DNA of 64,000 nt from Salipiger mangrovisoli. Lineage in GTDB: Bacteria > Pseudomonadota > Alphaproteobacteria > Rhodobacterales > Rhodobacteraceae. The notes below the pieces were generated by a model. The model saw nothing but the letters and a program-made list of their open reading frames with translations, did no database searches and had not been told where the DNA came from. The translations under genes and the position numbers were made by a program. Of this stretch, positions 1 to 9,634 are shown piece after piece. The DNA lies in assembly GCF_015223355.1 (NCBI RefSeq), contig NZ_JADFFK010000001.1, positions 372,001 through 436,000 on the forward strand. Reading direction: 5' to 3'. Position 1 is the stretch's first letter. The number at the start of each line of letters is the position of its first letter.

Positions 1-7
1 GCACCGC

Positions 8-1366
8 ATGATCCCGCCGAAACCCAGATCGCGGCCCGACCGGGTCTCGCTGCTGCGCTACCTGCGGCTGTTCCGGGCGGACCTGCTTTCGGCGCAGCCG
101 GCGCGGCTCTATCGCGCGTGGATGGCCGAGTTCCGTACGCCTTTCTTCCGCTCCTATCTGGTGAACCAGCCGGAGCTGGTGAAGACCGTGCTGAAGGACC
201 GGCCCATGGATTTCCCCAAATCCGGCCGCATCGCCGAGGGGTTGCGGCCCTTGCTCGGCAACTCGGTCTTCCTGACCAATGGCGAAGCCTGGCTGCGGCA
301 GCGGCGGATCATCGACCCGGCGTTCGAGGGCGGGCGGCTGCGCGAGAGCTACCCGGCGATGTGGCAGGCGGCGGAGGCGGCGCTGGCCCGTCTCAAGGCC
401 GAGGCGGGCGAGGGCGCGGTCCTCGAGATCGAGGAGCACACCAGCCATGCCGCCGCCGATGTGATCTTCCGGACGCTTTTCTCGCTGCCGATCGAGCACG
501 CGCTGGCGCAGGAGGTGTTCCACGAGTTCCGCGCCTATCAGCGCACGCAGCCGATCCTGAACCTTGCCGCCTTCCTGCCTCTGCCGCGCTGGATGCCGCG
601 GTTCCACCGGCGCGCGACGCGGGCTGCGGCGAAACGCATCCGCGCGCTGATCACCGAGCTGACCGCCGCGCGGCAGGCGGACATCGCCGCGGGCCGGGCG
701 CCGGATGACCTGGCGACCAAGATCATGACCACGCCCGACCCGCAGACCGGCGCGCGCTTCAGCACCGAGGAGATGGTCGACCAGGTGGCGATCTTCTTCC
801 TCGCCGGACACGAGACCTCGGCCTCGGCGCTGGCCTGGGCGCTCTGGCTGGTGGCCGCGCATCCCGAGTGGCAGGAGCGGCTCGCGCAGGAGGCGCGGGT
901 GCTGGGCGATACTGCCGATTTTTCCGACATCGCCCGGCTGCGGCTCTCGCGTGACGTGTTCCGCGAGGCGCTGCGGCTTTACCCGCCGGTGCCGATGATG
1001 GTGCGCGAGACCAGCTGTCCCGAGCGGTTCCGGGATCGCGCGCTGCCGAGGGGGTCGCAGGTGGTTCTGAGCCCCTGGCACCAGCACCGGCACGAGCGGC
1101 TCTGGGACAATCCCGACGGGTTCGATCCCGCCCGCTGGGGCACCGACAACGGCAAGACCTGCGCGCGCGAGGCCTACATGCCGTTTTCGGCAGGACCACG
1201 GGTCTGCACCGGCGCGGGCTTTGCCATGGTCGAGGGGGTGCTGCTGCTCTCGCTGATCCTGCGCGATCTGAAGCTCGAGATCGTGCCGGAGCGGGTGCCA
1301 GAGCCGGTTGCCTTCCTCACGGTGCGCGCACGCGCTGGCATCTGGCTGCGGATTACCGCTCGCTAG
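8..1366 (+). CDS. Cytochrome P450
   Basis: Heme-thiolate monooxygenase of 452 residues, full length for the superfamily. The I-helix oxygen-binding motif AGHET lies at residues 266-270, the K-helix ExxR motif (EALR) at 320-323, and the heme-binding loop PFSAGPRVCTG carries the axial cysteine at about residue 400. There is no signal peptide or N-terminal membrane anchor, so it should be a soluble bacterial type that needs separate redox partners; no ferredoxin or reductase gene is adjacent. The start 8 bases into the window is the first methionine, and upstream context is cut off. The substrate cannot be read from the sequence: fatty-acid, terpene or xenobiotic hydroxylation are all possible. 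It is followed by a separate aldolase gene with its own promoter-like region. Confidence 0.95.
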   Translation: MIPPKPRSRPDRVSLLRYLRLFRADLLSAQPARLYRAWMAEFRTPFFRSYLVNQPELVKTVLKDRPMDFPKSGRIAEGLRPLLGNSVFLTNGEAWLRQRRIIDPAFEGGRLRESYPAMWQAAEAALARLKAEAGEGAVLEIEEHTSHAAADVIFRTLFSLPIEHALAQEVFHEFRAYQRTQPILNLAAFLPLPRWMPRFHRRATRAAAKRIRALITELTAARQADIAAGRAPDDLATKIMTTPDPQTGARFSTEEMVDQVAIFFLAGHETSASALAWALWLVAAHPEWQERLAQEARVLGDTADFSDIARLRLSRDVFREALRLYPPVPMMVRETSCPERFRDRALPRGSQVVLSPWHQHRHERLWDNPDGFDPARWGTDNGKTCAREAYMPFSAGPRVCTGAGFAMVEGVLLLSLILRDLKLEIVPERVPEPVAFLTVRARAGIWLRITAR

Positions 1367-1429
1367 CGCTAATGGTAGCGATAAAGCGCTGCTTCGACCT
1401 ACCCAATCGCCACGGCTTGGGCTAACTCT

Positions 1430-1441
1430 TTGGTAAACCAA
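1430..1441. promoter_or_regulatory. Inverted repeat upstream of the aldolase gene
   Basis: TTGGT-AA-ACCAA sits 27 bases before the aldolase start, followed by an AT-rich stretch (TTTTAACG) that stands out in this GC-rich DNA. It may be an operator or core-promoter element. No regulator is identified. Confidence 0.35.
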
Positions 1442-1468
1442 TTTTAACGATCTTACAGAGGATCTTTC

Positions 1469-2374
1469 ATGGCACAGGACAAGGCCGTTTTTGCAAAGCA
1501 AAAAGACCAGATGGCATCGGGCAAGGGCTTCATCGCCGCGCTCGACCAGTCCGGCGGCTCGACCCCCAAGGCGCTGCTCCAGTACGGCGTCGAGGAGAGC
1601 GAATACAACGGCGAAGCCGAGATGTACGGCGAGATCCACAAGATGCGCACCCGCATCATCACCGCCCCCGAGTTCACCAATGACAAGGTGCTGGGCGCGA
1701 TCCTCTTCGAGCGTACCATGCGCGGCGAGATCGAGGGCCTGCCGACCGCGCAGTACCTCTGGGAAAAGCGCGGCGTGGTGCCCTTCCTGAAGATCGACAA
1801 GGGCCTCGAGGACGAGGCGAACGGCGTGCAGATGATGAAGCCGATTCCGGGCCTTGCGGAGTTTCTGAACGAGGCGGCGCAGGAGTTCGGCATCTTCGGC
1901 ACCAAGGAGCGTTCGGTGATCCACGAGGCGAACGCAGACGGCATCGAGGCCGTGGTGGCGCAGCAGTTCGAGATCGGCCGCATGGTGATTGCCGCCGGCA
2001 TGGTGCCGATCCTCGAGCCCGAGGTGAACATCCATTCGGCGAGCAAGGCAGAGGCGGAAGAGCTGCTTGAAGCGTCGCTGGCCAAGCACCTCGACACGCT
2101 GGCCGAGGGCGAGGACGTGATGATCAAGCTGACCATCCCCAGCAAGCCGGGCCTCTATGACGGTCTTGCCGATCACCCGCGCGTCGTGCGCGTGGTGGCG
2201 CTCTCGGGCGGCTACAGCACCGACGACGCCTGCGAGCGGCTCTCGAAGAACTCTAAGATGATCGCCTCCTTCAGCCGCGCGCTGGCCGAAGGCCTGTCGA
2301 AGAAGCAGTCGGACGGCGACTTCAACGCCGCGCTCGGCAGCAACATCGACAAGATCTACCAGGCGTCGCTCTGA
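1469..2374 (+). CDS. Class I fructose-bisphosphate aldolase
   Basis: Cleaves fructose 1,6-bisphosphate to dihydroxyacetone phosphate and glyceraldehyde 3-phosphate, or runs in reverse for gluconeogenesis, in the cytoplasm. The 301-residue protein opens with a GFIAALDQSGGSTPKAL segment typical of the Schiff-base class I family; the likely active-site lysine is K220 in the VMIKLTIPSKPG segment. The ATG follows an AGAGGATC ribosome-binding region. It is monocistronic, with its own upstream region and a strong hairpin terminator after it. A class I enzyme is metal-independent, unlike the class II FbaA of many bacteria. Confidence 0.93.
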   Translation: MAQDKAVFAKQKDQMASGKGFIAALDQSGGSTPKALLQYGVEESEYNGEAEMYGEIHKMRTRIITAPEFTNDKVLGAILFERTMRGEIEGLPTAQYLWEKRGVVPFLKIDKGLEDEANGVQMMKPIPGLAEFLNEAAQEFGIFGTKERSVIHEANADGIEAVVAQQFEIGRMVIAAGMVPILEPEVNIHSASKAEAEELLEASLAKHLDTLAEGEDVMIKLTIPSKPGLYDGLADHPRVVRVVALSGGYSTDDACERLSKNSKMIASFSRALAEGLSKKQSDGDFNAALGSNIDKIYQASL

Positions 2375-2412
2375 GCCCCGCCTGATCCCGATGTCGCCAC
2401 CTGTGGCGGCCT

Positions 2413-2450
2413 GCGCCCGGTCCCTCGAAGAGGGGCCGGGCGCTTTGCTT
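2413..2450 (+). terminator. Rho-independent terminator of the aldolase gene
   Basis: A 13-bp stem (2413-2425 with 2431-2443, one wobble pair) closes a CGAAG loop and is followed by TTTGCTTT. Confidence 0.8.
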
Positions 2451-2542
2451 TCGTGATATCCTGTGAGCGGGGCTGTTCGGGCGCGAAGGGAACGCCGGAC
2501 CGTGCCGGACGTTGACTCCCCGGAAGCAAAGGAGGAACGACA

Positions 2543-2998
2543 ATGGCGATTCTCAGCAATGGCACATGGGTTCTGGTCGCGGACGGCGAAAAAGCGCTGT
2601 TCCTGCGCAACGACGTGGACGAGCGCGACCCTGATCTGAACGTGGTGCGCATTGAGACGCAGGAGAACCCCCCGGACCGCGAGCAATCGGCCAACCGCCC
2701 CGGCCGGATGGCCGACGGGGGGCCGGGGCAGAAGTCGGCGCTCGACGACACCGACTGGCACGAGCTGGCCAAGGAACGCTTCGCCGACGAATTGGCCGAG
2801 ATCCTCTACAAGCTGGCGCACAAGGGGCGCTTTGAGCGCATCGTTCTGGTTGCGCCGCCCGCGACCTTGGGCGAGCTGCGCGCGAAGCTGCACAAGGAAG
2901 TGTCGAGCAAGGTGGTGGCCGAACTGGACAAGACGCTGACCAACCATCCGCTCGACAAGATCGAGAAGCTGCTGCGCGACGAATTTGCGACGGCCTGA
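2543..2998 (+). CDS. Host attachment family protein
   Basis: A 151-residue soluble protein that matches the host-attachment protein family known from Agrobacterium and other alphaproteobacteria. It starts with a beta-strand (NGTWVLVADGEKALFL), has a variable charged middle including DREQSANRPGRM, and ends in a conserved FADELAEILYKLAHKGRFERIVLVAPPATLGELR region. The fold resembles translation release-factor-like (baeRF) domains; the biochemical role is not settled, and the name comes from an attachment phenotype. A strong AAAGGAGG ribosome-binding site lies 8 bases before the ATG. It appears to be a single-gene unit ending in a strong terminator. Confidence 0.85.
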   Translation: MAILSNGTWVLVADGEKALFLRNDVDERDPDLNVVRIETQENPPDREQSANRPGRMADGGPGQKSALDDTDWHELAKERFADELAEILYKLAHKGRFERIVLVAPPATLGELRAKLHKEVSSKVVAELDKTLTNHPLDKIEKLLRDEFATA

Positions 2999-3020
2999 AC
3001 TATCAGGTCATGCAGAAGCC

Positions 3021-3056
3021 GAAAACGCCGCCCGGAATTGGCGGCGTTTTCTTTTT
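3021..3056 (+). terminator. Rho-independent terminator
   Basis: A perfect 12-bp stem (3021-3032 with 3040-3051), a 7-base loop, then TTTTT. It ends the host-attachment gene and also faces the convergent LOG gene. Confidence 0.9.
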
Positions 3057-3093
3057 ATAACAAGTCTTTGAACGTATATGTTCAGAAACGCCT

Positions 3094-3645
3094 TTAGCTC
3101 ATCTCGCGTGCAAGGATGTCCATGACGCCCTCGGGGCTGTCGGCACTGTGCACGTAGTCGAGCAGCGAGGCCTCGGCAAATCCCTGGGCCACGACGTGAT
3201 CGAGCAGCGCCTTCAGCGGCGTCCAGAACCCTTCGGTGTCGAGCAGCACGATCGGCTTGGCGTGAAGGCCGAGCTGGCGCCAGGTCAGCGCCTCGAAAAA
3301 CTCGTCGAGACTGCCCGCGCCGCCGGGCATCAGAACGACCGCGTCGGCGTTCATCAGCATGACCTTCTTGCGCTCGTGCATGGTCTCGGTGACCACGAAG
3401 CGGGTGAGGTCGGTCTTGCCCACCTCGCGCGACAGAAGATGTGTCGGGATCACCCCGAAGGTGTCGCCGCCAGCCTCCTGGGCAGCGCGCGCGACCTCTC
3501 CCATCAAGCCAACGTCGCCAGCGCCGTAGACAAGTCGCCAGCCTTGTTGTGCAATGGAAGTGCCGAGCTTTGAGGCATCGGCAGCATAGCTGGATGCAAT
3601 GCCGTGGCGCGAGCCGCAATAAATGCAGACAGATTTGGCGGTCAT
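3094..3645 (-). CDS. LOG family (TIGR00730) nucleotide 5'-monophosphate phosphoribohydrolase
   Basis: A 183-residue Rossmann-fold protein of the LONELY GUY family. Characterised members split cytokinin riboside monophosphates or AMP into base and ribose 5-phosphate. The nucleotide-binding signature PGGAGSLDE is at residues 107-115 (family consensus PGGxGTxxE, with Ser for Thr) and the helix MHERKKVM at 89-96 carries the conserved Arg and Lys. It opens with the family's SVCIYCGSRHG strand. It is divergent from the LysM gene, sharing a 108-base intergenic region with overlapping promoter-like elements. The natural substrate in bacteria is uncertain; many are general nucleotide hydrolases mislabelled as lysine decarboxylases. 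Confidence 0.92.
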   Translation of the reverse strand: MTAKSVCIYCGSRHGIASSYAADASKLGTSIAQQGWRLVYGAGDVGLMGEVARAAQEAGGDTFGVIPTHLLSREVGKTDLTRFVVTETMHERKKVMLMNADAVVLMPGGAGSLDEFFEALTWRQLGLHAKPIVLLDTEGFWTPLKALLDHVVAQGFAEASLLDYVHSADSPEGVMDILAREMS

Positions 3646-3670
3646 GTGGATAATCCAAAAAAATGCTGTT

Positions 3671-3699
3671 TTGACGGGTGATAACGGGATTGTTATAGG
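3671..3699 (+). promoter_or_regulatory. Sigma-70-type promoter of the LysM gene
   Basis: TTGACG (3671-3676), a 17-base spacer and TATAGG (3694-3699) give a near-consensus promoter. The predicted start point near 3706 leaves a 48-base leader to the ATG at 3754. A weaker minus-strand pair (TTGAGA and TATCAC read in reverse over 3678-3706) could serve the LOG gene. Confidence 0.65.
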
Positions 3700-3753
3700 T
3701 TCTCAACCGCGCTCAGGAAGATGGTCGGGCGCCGTGTGTGGGATACGAGGAAG

Positions 3754-5079
3754 ATGAACGACAAACTTTGGGTCTGGATCGGCTTGGGCGCAGCCGCTGT
3801 GGTTGGCGCGCTCTACGTGAGCGGCGTGATCGGCCCGAACCCCACGGAGATGAGCCAGCCTGCCGTGACGCAGGTGACCGAGACGCCGGGCAAGGCCGCT
3901 GCCCCTTCCGAAGCCCGCCCCGCACAGTCGGCAGAGACGCAGCCCGACGCGCCGCAGGTCGCTGACACGAATGCCGAGAACGCGGCAGAGGCCGCAGCCG
4001 ACGCCGGAACCGGGGCGGCCCCGGAGACCCCGGAGACCGACGCACCCGCGACCGACGCGCAGGAGCCGGGCAGCGAGGTCGCGCTGGCGCTGCCCTCCGA
4101 GGGCGAGGCCGCCACCGAGACTTCGATGCCCCCGGCGGAGACCGATGCCACGCCCCCTGTGGCCGATGCTCCCGAGGCGGCGGGTGCCGCCGCGCCGAGT
4201 TTCGATCTTGTACGGGCAGAGCCCGGCGGGCTGATCACCGTCGCCGGGCGCGCCGTTCCGGGCAGCGAGGTCGTGCTGCTGCTCGACGGCGAGGCAGAGC
4301 TGACCAGCCCGGTTGGCGACGACGGCCGTTTTGCCGCCTTCTTCGATCTTCCCCCTTCGAGCGTGCCGCAGGTGCTGCGTCTGCGCATGTCGGTGAACGG
4401 GCAACAGGTCGACTCCGAGCAGGAAGTGATCCTGACCCCGCCGGTTCCGCAGGTCGCGTCTGCCGCGCCAGAGGGCGAGGCGACCGAGGCGGCGACCGGG
4501 CTGTCCGCTGCGGGCACCACGGAAGGCCAGTCGCCGGAGCCGGCAGCGCCCACGGTGCTGCTCTCGGATGCGCGCGGTGTCGAAGTGATGCAGAGCCCGC
4601 AACCCGTTGCCCCCGGCGGCGTGGCCATCGACGCGATCACCTATGACGATGAGGGCGGGGTGGAGCTCTCGGGGCGCGGCAGCGGCGAAGCCGTCCTGCG
4701 GGTCTATCTCGACAACAGCGAGGTCACCACGCTTCAGGTCGCGAGCAACGGCCGCTGGCAGGTGGCGCTTCCGCAGATCGCGGCGGGCACCTACACGCTG
4801 CGGGTCGATCAGATCGACGCGGGTGGCAAGGTGATGGCGCGCGCGGAAAGCCCGTTCCGCCGCGAGCCGCCCGAGAAGCTCGCCGCCGCCGCCGCGGAGC
4901 TGACCTCTGCCGAGGCGGTGACCGCGGTCACCGTGCAGCCGGGCAACACGCTCTGGGCCATCGCGCGTGAGCGCTACGGCGACGGCATGTCCTACGTGCG
5001 TCTGTTCGAGGCGAACAAGACGCAGATCCGCGACCCCAACCTGATCTATCCGGGCCAGATCTTCGCCTTTCCCGATTGA
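3754..5079 (+). CDS. Membrane-anchored LysM peptidoglycan-binding protein
   Basis: A 441-residue cell-envelope protein. An N-terminal hydrophobic segment (residues 5-24, WVWIGLGAAAVVGALYVSGV) anchors it. A low-complexity Pro/Ala/Glu/Thr-rich linker covers roughly residues 30-150, then come bacterial Ig-like segments (for example GLITVAGRAVPGSEVVLLLDG). A C-terminal LysM motif (about 390-441, VQPGNTLWAIARERYGDG through NLIYPGQIFAFPD) should bind peptidoglycan. An ATG 33 bases earlier (3721) is possible, but the predicted promoter would leave it only about 15 bases of leader. LysM-tipped envelope proteins with this layout are common in roseobacters; the exact role is unknown. Confidence 0.85.
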   Translation: MNDKLWVWIGLGAAAVVGALYVSGVIGPNPTEMSQPAVTQVTETPGKAAAPSEARPAQSAETQPDAPQVADTNAENAAEAAADAGTGAAPETPETDAPATDAQEPGSEVALALPSEGEAATETSMPPAETDATPPVADAPEAAGAAAPSFDLVRAEPGGLITVAGRAVPGSEVVLLLDGEAELTSPVGDDGRFAAFFDLPPSSVPQVLRLRMSVNGQQVDSEQEVILTPPVPQVASAAPEGEATEAATGLSAAGTTEGQSPEPAAPTVLLSDARGVEVMQSPQPVAPGGVAIDAITYDDEGGVELSGRGSGEAVLRVYLDNSEVTTLQVASNGRWQVALPQIAAGTYTLRVDQIDAGGKVMARAESPFRREPPEKLAAAAAELTSAEAVTAVTVQPGNTLWAIARERYGDGMSYVRLFEANKTQIRDPNLIYPGQIFAFPD

Positions 5080-5197
5080 TCCGCCCTTGGCCGCGGCGCC
5101 CCGGTTCGAGGCGCGCCGCGGCGAGTTGCGCCCGCCACCGCACAGGGGCCTGTGCGCTCCGGTCCTCTGGCCTTCGGAGGGGTGAAGCGGTAAAGGC

Positions 5198-7039
5198 ATG
5201 ATCCGCCAAGCCAAGAGAGCCGAGCCCATGCCTCCCGAGACAGATCAGACCGACCTCCAAGACGCCGAGCGCCGTTCCGGCATGCGCACCATCCGCCGCG
5301 TCGCGCCCTACCTTTGGCCCGAGGGCGAGGCCTGGGTGAAGCGCCGCGTGGTGACCTCTCTGCTGATGTTGGTGGCGGCCAAGTTGATCGCCGTGGGGAC
5401 CCCGATGCTCTACAAGCAGGCGGTGGACAGGCTCGGCGGCGAGGCCTCGACGCTGCTGCTCGGCGCGGTCGGGCTGACGCTGGCCTACGGCATGGCGCGC
5501 ATCCTCAACGCCGGCTTCCAGCAACTCCGCGACGGCATCTTCGCCAAGGTCGGCCAGCGCGCGCTGCGCAAGCTGGCGCTCGAGACCTTCACCCACATCC
5601 ACAAGCTCTCGCTGCGCTATCACATCACGCGCAAGACCGGCGGGCTGTCGCGGATCATCGAGCGGGGGGTGAAGGGGGTCGATTTCCTGCTGCGCTTCCT
5701 GTTGTTCTCGATCGGACCGCTGGTGCTCGAGCTGCTGCTCGTGGGTGTCGTGCTCTTCTGGCTCTTCGACATCTGGTACCTGCTGGTGGTGGCGGTGACC
5801 ATCGCGCTTTACGTATGGTTCACCTTTGCGGTGACCGAATGGCGCGTGAAGCTGCGGCGCAAGATGAACGCGCAGGACACCGACGCCAACCAGAAGGCCA
5901 TCGACAGCCTGCTGAACTTCGAGACGGTGAAATACTTCAACGCCGAAGGCCGCGAGGCCGCGCGCTATGACGACGCCATGCGCGGATATGAGGATGCGGC
6001 TGTGAAGACCGCGACCTCGCTCTCCATGTTGAACTTCGGGCAGGCGCTGATCATCAACCTCGGGCTGGTGGCGGTCATGGTGATGGCCGCGCTCGGGGTG
6101 CAGAATGGCAGCCTGACCGTCGGCGATTTCGTCATGGTCAATGCCTACATGATCCAGATCACCATGCCGCTGAACTTCCTTGGCACGGTCTACCGCGAGA
6201 TCCGCCAGAGCCTTGTCGACATGGGCCAGATGTTCGATCTTCTGGATCAGCCCGCCGAGGTTTCCGACAAGCCCGGCGCGTCGGCGCTGGCCGTGGCTGG
6301 CGGCGCGGTGCAGTTCGACAAGGTGCGCTTCGGCTACGACGCCCAGCGCGAGATCCTCAAGGGTATCTCGCTGACCGTCGGTGCGGGCGAGAGCGTGGCG
6401 CTGGTCGGCCCGTCGGGCTCGGGCAAGTCCACCATCGGGCGGCTGCTGTTCCGCTTCTACGACGTCTCTGGCGGGGCGATCCGCATCGACGGGCAGGATC
6501 TGCGCAATGTGACGCAGGACAGCCTGCACGCCTCGATCGGCGTGGTGCCGCAGGACACCGTGCTGTTCAACGACACGATCCGTTACAACATCGCCTACGG
6601 CAAGGATGACGCCACAGAGGCAGAGGTCATCGCTGCCGCGCGGGCGGCACAGATCCACGAGTTCATCAGCTCGCTGCCCGAGGGGTACGAGACGATGGTG
6701 GGCGAGCGCGGTCTGAAGCTCTCGGGCGGCGAGAAGCAGCGCGTCGGCATCGCGCGCACGCTGCTCAAGGACCCGCCGATCCTGCTGCTCGACGAGGCGA
6801 CCTCGGCGCTCGACACCGAGACCGAGGCTTCGATCCAGAGCGCGCTGCGGCGGGCGGGCGAGGGGCGCACCGTGCTGACCATCGCACACCGGCTGTCGAC
6901 GATCGCCGATGCCGACCGCATCGTCGTGCTGGAAAGAGGCGAAGTGGTCGAGGAGGGCACCCACGAGGCTCTGCTCGCCCGCGCCGGACGCTACGCCCAG
7001 CTCTGGGCGCTGCAACAAGCCGAGGAACGCGCGGCCTGA
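5198..7039 (+). CDS. Atm1/HMT1-type ABC exporter (fused permease and ATPase)
   Basis: A 613-residue half-transporter that works as a homodimer in the inner membrane. Six transmembrane helices occupy about residues 40-330 and the nucleotide-binding domain about 360-600, with Walker A GPSGSGKST, signature LSGGEKQRVGIAR, Walker B ILLLDEATSALD and the H-loop TIAHRLST. The family, which includes mitochondrial ABCB7/Atm1 and Novosphingobium Atm1, exports glutathione-linked sulfur species or glutathione-metal complexes. A second ATG at 5228 gives MPPETDQ and could be the true start, since neither has a strong ribosome-binding site. It stands alone. Assignment to the family is firm; the cargo is inferred. 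Confidence 0.92.
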   Translation: MIRQAKRAEPMPPETDQTDLQDAERRSGMRTIRRVAPYLWPEGEAWVKRRVVTSLLMLVAAKLIAVGTPMLYKQAVDRLGGEASTLLLGAVGLTLAYGMARILNAGFQQLRDGIFAKVGQRALRKLALETFTHIHKLSLRYHITRKTGGLSRIIERGVKGVDFLLRFLLFSIGPLVLELLLVGVVLFWLFDIWYLLVVAVTIALYVWFTFAVTEWRVKLRRKMNAQDTDANQKAIDSLLNFETVKYFNAEGREAARYDDAMRGYEDAAVKTATSLSMLNFGQALIINLGLVAVMVMAALGVQNGSLTVGDFVMVNAYMIQITMPLNFLGTVYREIRQSLVDMGQMFDLLDQPAEVSDKPGASALAVAGGAVQFDKVRFGYDAQREILKGISLTVGAGESVALVGPSGSGKSTIGRLLFRFYDVSGGAIRIDGQDLRNVTQDSLHASIGVVPQDTVLFNDTIRYNIAYGKDDATEAEVIAAARAAQIHEFISSLPEGYETMVGERGLKLSGGEKQRVGIARTLLKDPPILLLDEATSALDTETEASIQSALRRAGEGRTVLTIAHRLSTIADADRIVVLERGEVVEEGTHEALLARAGRYAQLWALQQAEERAA

Positions 7040-7351
7040 GCCGCCGGGGCAGGGTGTTTCCGGACGCCCGAGCAATTTTGGAAAGATGACTGGCGGGGGC
7101 GGGCGCGGCAGGCGTGCGCCCCTTTTCGCTGCGCGGATGCCTGACGGCATCGCCGGACTTGGTGCCCGAGGGTCGAGGGCGCTATCCTTTGCGCCGAAAG
7201 TGGCGGGAGCCGGGGCACGACAGGGGGCCGACGATCGGCCTGAAGAATAGCGGGTGGCGGATTTTGGTTAGTTTTTGTGACCACGCTTGTTGCCTATCGG
7301 AAACTTGTTTCCTAAACGTGACCTAACCAAGATTCCGAAGGAGGTGTCCCC
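7040..7351 (+). other. Intergenic region before malate synthase
   Basis: This 312-base gap holds no credible gene. It contains one copy of the dispersed ATTTTGGAAAGATGA motif (7075-7089) shortly after the exporter stop, and an AT-richer stretch with the inverted repeat GGAAAC-TT-GTTTCC (7299-7312), a likely promoter/operator of glcB. An AAGGAGG ribosome-binding site precedes the glcB ATG. Confidence 0.6.
7299..7312. promoter_or_regulatory. Palindrome upstream of glcB
   Basis: GGAAAC-TT-GTTTCC has perfect 6-base arms and lies 40 bases before the malate synthase start, inside the AT-rich part of the gap. It is a candidate operator; the regulator is unknown. Confidence 0.45.
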
Positions 7352-9505
7352 ATGACTGCCAGCACGACCGCCCGCATCGATCGCCACGGCCTGCAGATCG
7401 ACCCGGTGCTCTGCACATTCGTCGAGGAAAAGGCCCTGCCGGGGTCCGGCGTCGAGGCAGACGCCTTCTGGGCGGCGCTGTCGCAGCTGGCGCATGAGTT
7501 CGGCCCGCGCAACGCGGCGCTGCTGGCCAAGCGCGACGCACTGCAGGAGCAGATCGACGCTTGGCACAAGGCGAACCCGGGCGTGCCGGACCTGCCGAGC
7601 TACACCGCGTTCCTCGAGGAGATCGGCTACCTGCTGCCCGAGGGGCCGGACTTCGAGATCGAGACCCAAAACACCGACCCCGAGTTCGCCTCGGTGCCCG
7701 GCCCGCAGCTGGTGGTGCCGATCACCAACGCCCGTTACGCGCTGAACGCCGCCAACGCCCGCTGGGGCTCGCTCTACGATGCCTTCTACGGCACTGACGC
7801 GATGGGCTCGACCCCGCTCAAGGGCGGCTTCGACGCCGCGCGCGGCAAGCAGGTCGTGGCCAAGGCCAAGGCTTTCCTCGACGAGAACTTCCCCGTTTCG
7901 GGCGGCAGCCATGCCGAGGCCACGGGCTACGCCGTCGAGGGCGGCGCGCTGCTGGTGGGTGGCAAGCCGCTGTCGAAGCCCGAGCAATTCGCGGGCTACC
8001 GTGGTGACGCCGCCGCGCCGGAGGCGGTGCTGCTGGTCAACAACGCGCTGCACGTCGAGCTGGTCATCGACCGGACGCATTTCATCGGCAAGGACGATGC
8101 CTCGGGTCTCGCCGACGTGCTGATGGAATCCGCCGTCTCGGCGATCATGGACTGCGAGGACTCGGTCGCCTGCGTCGACGGCGAGGACAAGGCGCTGGCC
8201 TACGCCAACTGGCTCGGCCTGATGAAGGGCGATCTGGCCGACACCTTCGAGAAGGGCGGCAAGCAGGTCACCCGCACGCTCAACGCCGACCGCAGCTACA
8301 CCGCGCCGGACGGCTCGGAGCTGGTGCTGAAGGGCCGGGCGCTCATGCTGGTGCGCAACGTCGGCCACCTGATGACCAACCCGGCGATCCTGCTCAAGGA
8401 CGGCTCGGAGATCTTCGAGGGCCTGATGGACGCGATGATCACCACGCTCATCGCCAAGCACGATCTGGCCAAGGACAGCGGCCCGCGCAACTCGACCGAA
8501 GGCTCGGTCTACGTTGTGAAGCCGAAAATGCACGGCCCGGAAGAAGTGGGTTTCGCCGACGAGATCTTCAGCTTCGTCGAAAAATCGCTCGGCCTGCCGC
8601 AATACACCGTGAAGCTCGGCATCATGGACGAGGAGCGCCGCACCTCGGCCAACCTCAAGGAATGCATCCGCGCCGCCAAGAACCGCGTCGCCTTCATCAA
8701 CACCGGCTTCCTCGACCGCACCGGCGACGAGATGCACACGGCGATGGAAGCGGGCCCGATGCTGCGCAAGGGCGACATCAAGAACACCGCCTGGATCGCC
8801 TCCTACGAGGACCGCAACGTCGACATCGGTCTTGCCTGCGGGCTGCGCGGCAAGGCGCAGATCGGCAAGGGCATGTGGGCGATGCCCGACCTGATGGAAG
8901 CGATGCTCGCGGCGAAGATCGGTCACCCGAAGGCCGGGGCCAACTGTGCCTGGGTGCCGTCGCCCACCGCCGCCACGCTGCACGCGCTGCACTACCACAT
9001 GGTGGACGTGCTGGCCCGCCAGGCCGAGATCGCCGAAGGCGGGCCGCGCGGCACGCTCGAGGACCTGCTGACCATCCCGGTCGCCGCCGGTGCCAACTGG
9101 TCGGAAGAGGAAATCCGCGAGGAGATCGAGAACAACGCCCAGGGCATCCTCGGCTACGTGGTGCGCTGGGTCGACCAGGGCGTCGGCTGCTCGAAGGTGC
9201 CGGACATCCACGACGTCGGCCTGATGGAAGACCGCGCGACCTGCCGTATCTCCTCGCAGCACCTGGCCAACTGGCTGCACCATGGCGTGGTCTCCGTCGA
9301 GGAAGTGCGCGGCGTGATGGAGAAGATGGCGGCCGTGGTCGATCGCCAGAACGCCGGGGACGCCGCCTATACGCCGATGGCACCGGGATTCGACACCGTT
9401 GCCTACAAGGCTGCCTGCGATCTCGTGTTCAAGGGCCGGGTGCAGCCCTCGGGCTATACCGAGCCGGTGCTTCACCGGCGGCGGCTGGAGCTGAAGGCGG
9501 GCTGA
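7352..9505 (+). CDS. glcB: Malate synthase G
   Basis: Condenses glyoxylate with acetyl-CoA to give malate and CoA, feeding glyoxylate from glycolate or the glyoxylate shunt into the TCA cycle. The protein has 717 residues, matching the G isoform (about 720), and not the shorter A isoform. Family segments include [15 protein letters not shown] near residues 265-280, [27 protein letters not shown] near 445, and [18 protein letters not shown] near 530. An AAGGAGG ribosome-binding site lies just before the ATG. A GlcG-like gene follows about 130 bases downstream, recalling glcB-glcG proximity in glycolate loci, although no glcDEF is present here. Confidence 0.97.
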   Translation: MTASTTARIDRHGLQIDPVLCTFVEEKALPGSGVEADAFWAALSQLAHEFGPRNAALLAKRDALQEQIDAWHKANPGVPDLPSYTAFLEEIGYLLPEGPDFEIETQNTDPEFASVPGPQLVVPITNARYALNAANARWGSLYDAFYGTDAMGSTPLKGGFDAARGKQVVAKAKAFLDENFPVSGGSHAEATGYAVEGGALLVGGKPLSKPEQFAGYRGDAAAPEAVLLVNNALHVELVIDRTHFIGKDDASGLADVLMESAVSAIMDCEDSVACVDGEDKALAYANWLGLMKGDLADTFEKGGKQVTRTLNADRSYTAPDGSELVLKGRALMLVRNVGHLMTNPAILLKDGSEIFEGLMDAMITTLIAKHDLAKDSGPRNSTEGSVYVVKPKMHGPEEVGFADEIFSFVEKSLGLPQYTVKLGIMDEERRTSANLKECIRAAKNRVAFINTGFLDRTGDEMHTAMEAGPMLRKGDIKNTAWIASYEDRNVDIGLACGLRGKAQIGKGMWAMPDLMEAMLAAKIGHPKAGANCAWVPSPTAATLHALHYHMVDVLARQAEIAEGGPRGTLEDLLTIPVAAGANWSEEEIREEIENNAQGILGYVVRWVDQGVGCSKVPDIHDVGLMEDRATCRISSQHLANWLHHGVVSVEEVRGVMEKMAAVVDRQNAGDAAYTPMAPGFDTVAYKAACDLVFKGRVQPSGYTEPVLHRRRLELKAG

Positions 9506-9563
9506 GCCGGGGCCGCGCGTGTGATCTGCGTGGGAGTGAGGGGGCTGTCTGCCCCCTCACGCT

Positions 9564-9593
9564 CCCCCGAGGATATTTCCACCTAGAAGAAAG
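9564..9593. repeat. Dispersed intergenic motif, copy with GAGGATATTT core
   Basis: The reverse complement reads CTTTCTTCTAGGTGGAAATA and continues TCCTCGGGGG, closely matching copies at 39031-39060 and 51801-51830. It lies between glcB and the GlcG-like gene, at the 3' end of glcB. Confidence 0.7.
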
Positions 9594-9634
9594 GGCGGGC
9601 GCGGCGCGTCTGCCGGAAGAAAGGGAGAGAGACG